Source: Paraspadella gotoi
Taxonomy: Eukaryota; Chaetognatha
Reading direction: 5' to 3'
Length of the DNA: 64,000 nucleotides
Assembly: GCA_051294375.1 (NCBI GenBank)
Contig: CM119269.1
Location: 14,271,918-14,335,917 of the forward strand
The notes under the pieces are model-generated. The model was not told the origin of the DNA. It saw nothing but the letters and a program-made list of their open reading frames with translations, and did no database searches. Position numbers and translations under genes: made by a program. This document shows, one piece after another, positions 60,909-64,000 of this stretch (its first letter is position 1; every line of letters starts with the position of its first letter).

Positions 60909-61911
60909 TTTTATGCAAAATGTACAATGGGCACGGGATATATCGGAAATCTCGGGGTTCGTAATCCCGGGGAAGGAGAGAAGGAGCGGAATAACTGATG
61001 ACCCCGACGGAATAACCGAACACTGTAGCGGTGCGAGATTGAACGGTTATTTTCGGTCGGTCGGTCCCTCTGTCTGCTAAGAAAAAAATATAATTTAAAA
61101 TTAATTAAAAATTCTGTTTCAAAAAAAATCAACCTTATTCCTTGGAGTTGACTCATTTTCTGATTGAGTTTTATAATGGCGACGATCGAAGTTTCAAAAG
61201 TTGTTTGTTTATTATAATAAAAAAAACAGGCGACGAGAAGTTAAGATTTAAGAGAATTCAATTTGTTTGTAACAACCGAATATTACGTCGAGCCGTTCTG
61301 CTCTTACGGCGACGTTCGCTTAGCGCACCACGAACGTCAATTCAGTTATATTGTTTTCTGTTTAACAAAAAAAAAAAAAGAATTATCTGATTCAATGATT
61401 ACACAAAGTTAACGATGTTTTGATTTTGTTTTCTGGTACACATTCTTATGGATTGTTTTGAAGAAAATTTCATTTTTTTAAAAAAAGTATGGGTAATATT
61501 TGTTGAGAACTATATTGAGACTATTCAGACTTGGGAAAAGCGTATTCCGATGATTGCACGTAAAGTGTCTTTGTCGTTTTGCGGTGCGAATATTTGTCCT
61601 CGTCATCATCGTCGTCGTCATCGTCGTCGTCGTAGTCATCTCCATAGAAATCGTCGTTCATCATATTTGTTATTTTTTTTCGGCTCCGACTCGACCACCG
61701 CAGACGCCGCCGCCGCCTGCCCCGTCGTCACCACTCCGCCTTCCCCGCCGCCTCCCCGCCCTTTCCCATTAATTTATTTTCTCTTCTTTATTATTTCAAC
61801 CGCCTCATAAATCAGAGGCGAGGATTTTCTCGCGTTTGTGAGACTCGAATTTGAGGCAAATGAATAAACGAGTTTCTAGTGGGTGGGGAGAGACTTTCTC
61901 TCTCTCTCTCT
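60909..61911. other. Non-coding sequence with a (GTC)n/GCC-rich patch
   Basis: A patch with TCGGTCGGTCGG near 61,050 resembles the (CGGT)n part of R1 but lacks the rest. A GTC array lies near 61,605-61,635 and a GCC/CCG-rich patch at 61,685-61,765. Open frames at 61,142-61,390 and 61,448-61,810 contain no domain I recognise. Confidence 0.45.
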
Positions 61912-62070
61912 NNNNNNNNNNNNNNNNNNNNNNNNNNNNNNNNNNNNNNNNNNNNNNNNNNNNNNNNNNNNNNNNNNNNNNNNNNNNNNNNNNNNNNNNN
62001 NNNNNNNNNNNNNNNNNNNNNNNNNNNNNNNNNNNNNNNNNNNNNNNNNNNNNNNNNNNNNNNNNNNNNN
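61912..62070. other. Assembly gap (159 N) following (CT)n
   Basis: Gap opens inside a CT run. Confidence 0.95.
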
Positions 62071-62419
62071 AAAAAAAAACAGTTTGCTCTGAAAGAATTT
62101 CAAAATTAAAACGTGTTTAATTCACAATTTTATGTTTTCACACTCGTAGTTCCAAAGGCGGCGATGTAAACTCGCGCCTGTCAACGAGATCACCGATCAC
62201 TAATCACCAAGCTCCAATGCGTCTAATCATATTATGAAATATTTCAGGAATCTAATTGAATGTGTAGCGGATTTTTCTCTCCAATTAAATCCGGGCCCCC
62301 AACTGTTTCCGTATAAAATAAAGAAAAGACGAGGTTGCAACGGAACGCAGCTGCAGATTCGGTTTCAACGTCGCGCCATAACAACAGTTTTTCGACGGAG
62401 AGAGAGAGAGAGAGAGAGA
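62071..62419. other. Non-coding sequence, no gene recognised
   Basis: Contains the start of a forward frame at 62,234 that runs into (GA)n. It includes an LNPGP pentapeptide but no other 2A or retroelement feature. Confidence 0.45.
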
Positions 62420-62542
62420 NNNNNNNNNNNNNNNNNNNNNNNNNNNNNNNNNNNNNNNNNNNNNNNNNNNNNNNNNNNNNNNNNNNNNNNNNNNNNNNNN
62501 NNNNNNNNNNNNNNNNNNNNNNNNNNNNNNNNNNNNNNNNNN
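62420..62542. other. Assembly gap (123 N) inside (GA)n
   Basis: (GA)n on both sides (62,395-62,419 and 62,543-62,573), so the gap is almost certainly microsatellite. Confidence 0.95.
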
Positions 62543-62573
<31 letters not shown>

Positions 62574-62577
<4 letters not shown>

Positions 62578-62917
62578 TTTTTCCATCTATCCTTAACTCG
62601 ATTCTCCTTTCACTCGTCAGTTATTAGCCAAGAAATATATTATCATGATTTACACAAGTAAGCAAAAATGAAGTAACAGAAAATTATATTAATTAAGGAA
62701 TAACTGACTTTATATAGTCACATATATCGTCACATTAAGGTCTCTAAACTTCGTTAGACATTTGGCAAAAAAGGAATGAAACCGTTAAAAGTCGTGAGGC
62801 GGTTTTATCTTCAGAGGCTTCTTCTTTAAACATTTAATTAAGCTTGCAGTCTTGCTTACTTTATTTTTATCCATCTTTCTCTTTCTTAAGCGCTCTTTAA
62901 GCGAGTGTCTCTCACTC
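62574..62917. other. Non-coding sequence, nothing recognised
   Basis: AT-rich sequence without repeat structure or coding signal. Confidence 0.5.
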
Positions 62918-63148
62918 NNNNNNNNNNNNNNNNNNNNNNNNNNNNNNNNNNNNNNNNNNNNNNNNNNNNNNNNNNNNNNNNNNNNNNNNNNNNNNNNNNN
63001 NNNNNNNNNNNNNNNNNNNNNNNNNNNNNNNNNNNNNNNNNNNNNNNNNNNNNNNNNNNNNNNNNNNNNNNNNNNNNNNNNNNNNNNNNNNNNNNNNNNN
63101 NNNNNNNNNNNNNNNNNNNNNNNNNNNNNNNNNNNNNNNNNNNNNNNN
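62918..63148. other. Assembly gap (231 N) cutting an R1 copy
   Basis: The right edge opens inside R1 sequence. Confidence 0.95.
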
Positions 63149-63370
63149 TTTTAAGTCACTTTTCCTTCGGTCTGTCGGTCCGTCCGTCCCATTTACGATA
63201 AAAATCCATATAATTTGTCTATACTATAGTTGGTTGCTCATTTGTTAAGACAGAAAAAAACCTCAAACTAAAGTGACGGCTTACCGCCTGCTGTCTTAAA
63301 GGGTATTCCTGAAACTCTGTTGTGGAATTAGGAAGACTGGAATTTTGATGCAGTGCATGTAATTAAATAC
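63149..63370 (-). mobile_element. R1 dispersed repeat, partial copy
   Basis: After the gap: AAGTCACTTTTC, (CGGT)n-like GGTCTGTCGGTCCGTCC, CCCATTTACG, GCTCATTTGTTAAGACAG and AACCTCAAA, in the order of the 17,514 copy. It fades out near 63,370 and the poly(A) end is lost in the gap. Confidence 0.65.
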
Positions 63371-64000
63371 CACGTTGGCACAAAAAAAGTTTTTAGCTCA
63401 TTCATGTAACGAATCATTTATCATAAGTTGGACAACACACAATTAAAAAATAATGATGTCTCCTGCAACACATACATATTTATCGTCATTACAGAATGCG
63501 TTCCTTTCCAGTCGCATCTGCACGTATTTAGCGATCTTTAACATGATAGATTTCTCTGACGTATAGCCAATCTATATAGAAGAATTTTTTTTTGCTTTTT
63601 TAAAGAGAAAGATACCAACTCCATGGGACGCGCTGTTTGGCTCGTAAGATAGTACATGTAAGAAACCTGAAATTCGAACGTAGTCTTTCCTGCATCACCA
63701 AGTGGTTCCGGAAATTTTCTAGACAATCAGTTCCTTACTAGTTCTACATTTCGAGACATCAAAGACATATGTGTTTGTACAGACTTTTATAGGCGAGGAG
63801 GCGAATTCATTGTTTCCGATGCCTTATATGACAATTGAGCTTCTAGAGCTTAATTTGCCTTACTTTAGATACGTCGCGAAAAACCCGCAGCCCCTTCTAT
63901 CATTCAGGCAAAGGCGAATTTTAGAGAGGTTACCAATCCATGAAAGTTTTTCTTTGAAAATTTCCAGACGCCAACGCCCGATTCTAGTGCACGGAGGTCA
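63371..64000. other. Non-coding sequence, nothing recognised
   Basis: Unique sequence to the end of the window with no repeat structure or convincing frame. Confidence 0.5.

Noticed and set aside
62234-62320. LNPGP peptide resembling the end of a 2A ribosome-skipping motif or a LINE N-terminus
   Set aside because: The preceding residues lack the DxE pattern and there is no retroelement sequence downstream, so a five-residue match is not enough.

Overview
This window looks like intergenic or intronic DNA from an animal nuclear genome, and I find no protein-coding gene that I would annotate with confidence. It contains very long (CT)n/(GA)n tracts, (TTTC)n, (TTTTC)n, (TTTA)n, (AATC)n and (GAC/GTC)n arrays, minisatellites, non-autonomous transposon-like elements and 14 runs of N. 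There is no operon structure, RNA gene or long conserved reading frame. Abundant (AG)n and trinucleotide arrays, arthropod-style Inr (TCAGT) sequences and GATGGCGC-type motifs would suit an arthropod such as a crustacean, but the taxon is a weak inference. Nearly every long open frame is a by-product of a simple repeat: Leu-Ser from (CT)n, Arg-Glu from (GA)n, Asp or Val runs from (GAC/GTC)n, Ala, Arg or Pro runs from (GGC)n.

Layout. Positions 1-5,353 are AT-rich DNA with five scaffold gaps, a facing (CT)n/(GA)n pair at 3.3-3.66 kb and a GC-box-rich promoter-like patch at 2.86-3.18 kb. Positions 5,354-13,190 hold two stretches that each occur twice on either side of short N gaps (10 N or 25 N), the signature of gap filling with long reads. 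Positions 13,190-23,286 are unique sequence with SSRs, a GGCGCC-dense island near 14.0-14.3 kb, an inverted pair of a dispersed repeat here called R1 (16.8-17.9 kb), and a telomere-like patch near 22.15 kb.

The dominant object is 23,287-58,683. A roughly 7.4-kb segment B and a roughly 1.7-kb segment A recur in alternating orientation: A(+), B(+), C, A(-), B(-) start, 25-N gap, C(-), B(-), 25-N gap, B(+), A(+), C(-), B(-). The B-C-A'-B' block is the reverse complement of the B-A-C'-B' block that follows, so the window probably carries one large inverted repeat (arms about 7.4 kb, spacer about 2 kb bordered by GA/CT tracts) assembled twice in opposite orientations. The second pass is dense in single-base indels, as expected of unpolished long reads. 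Each B arm carries a 33-bp array, an 875-bp TTAA-flanked terminal-inverted-repeat element, a 64-bp array, acidic trinucleotide arrays, a 71-bp array, a CRE/E-box composite, a 17-unit 35-bp CCAAT array ending in a CTCF-like site, and a (GGC)n tract. Each A spacer carries a 317-bp foldback element, a 13-bp array and a degenerate ~35-bp array.

Positions 58,684-64,000 are unique flank with an acidic candidate coding exon next to three tandem splice-donor-like sites (58.84-59.05 kb), an (AATC)n array, two more R1 copies and four scaffold gaps. There is no evidence of genes acting together. The main result is structural: a palindromic repeat locus with strong signs of assembly artefact, plus three apparently undescribed small repeat families (R1, the TTAA element and the foldback element).
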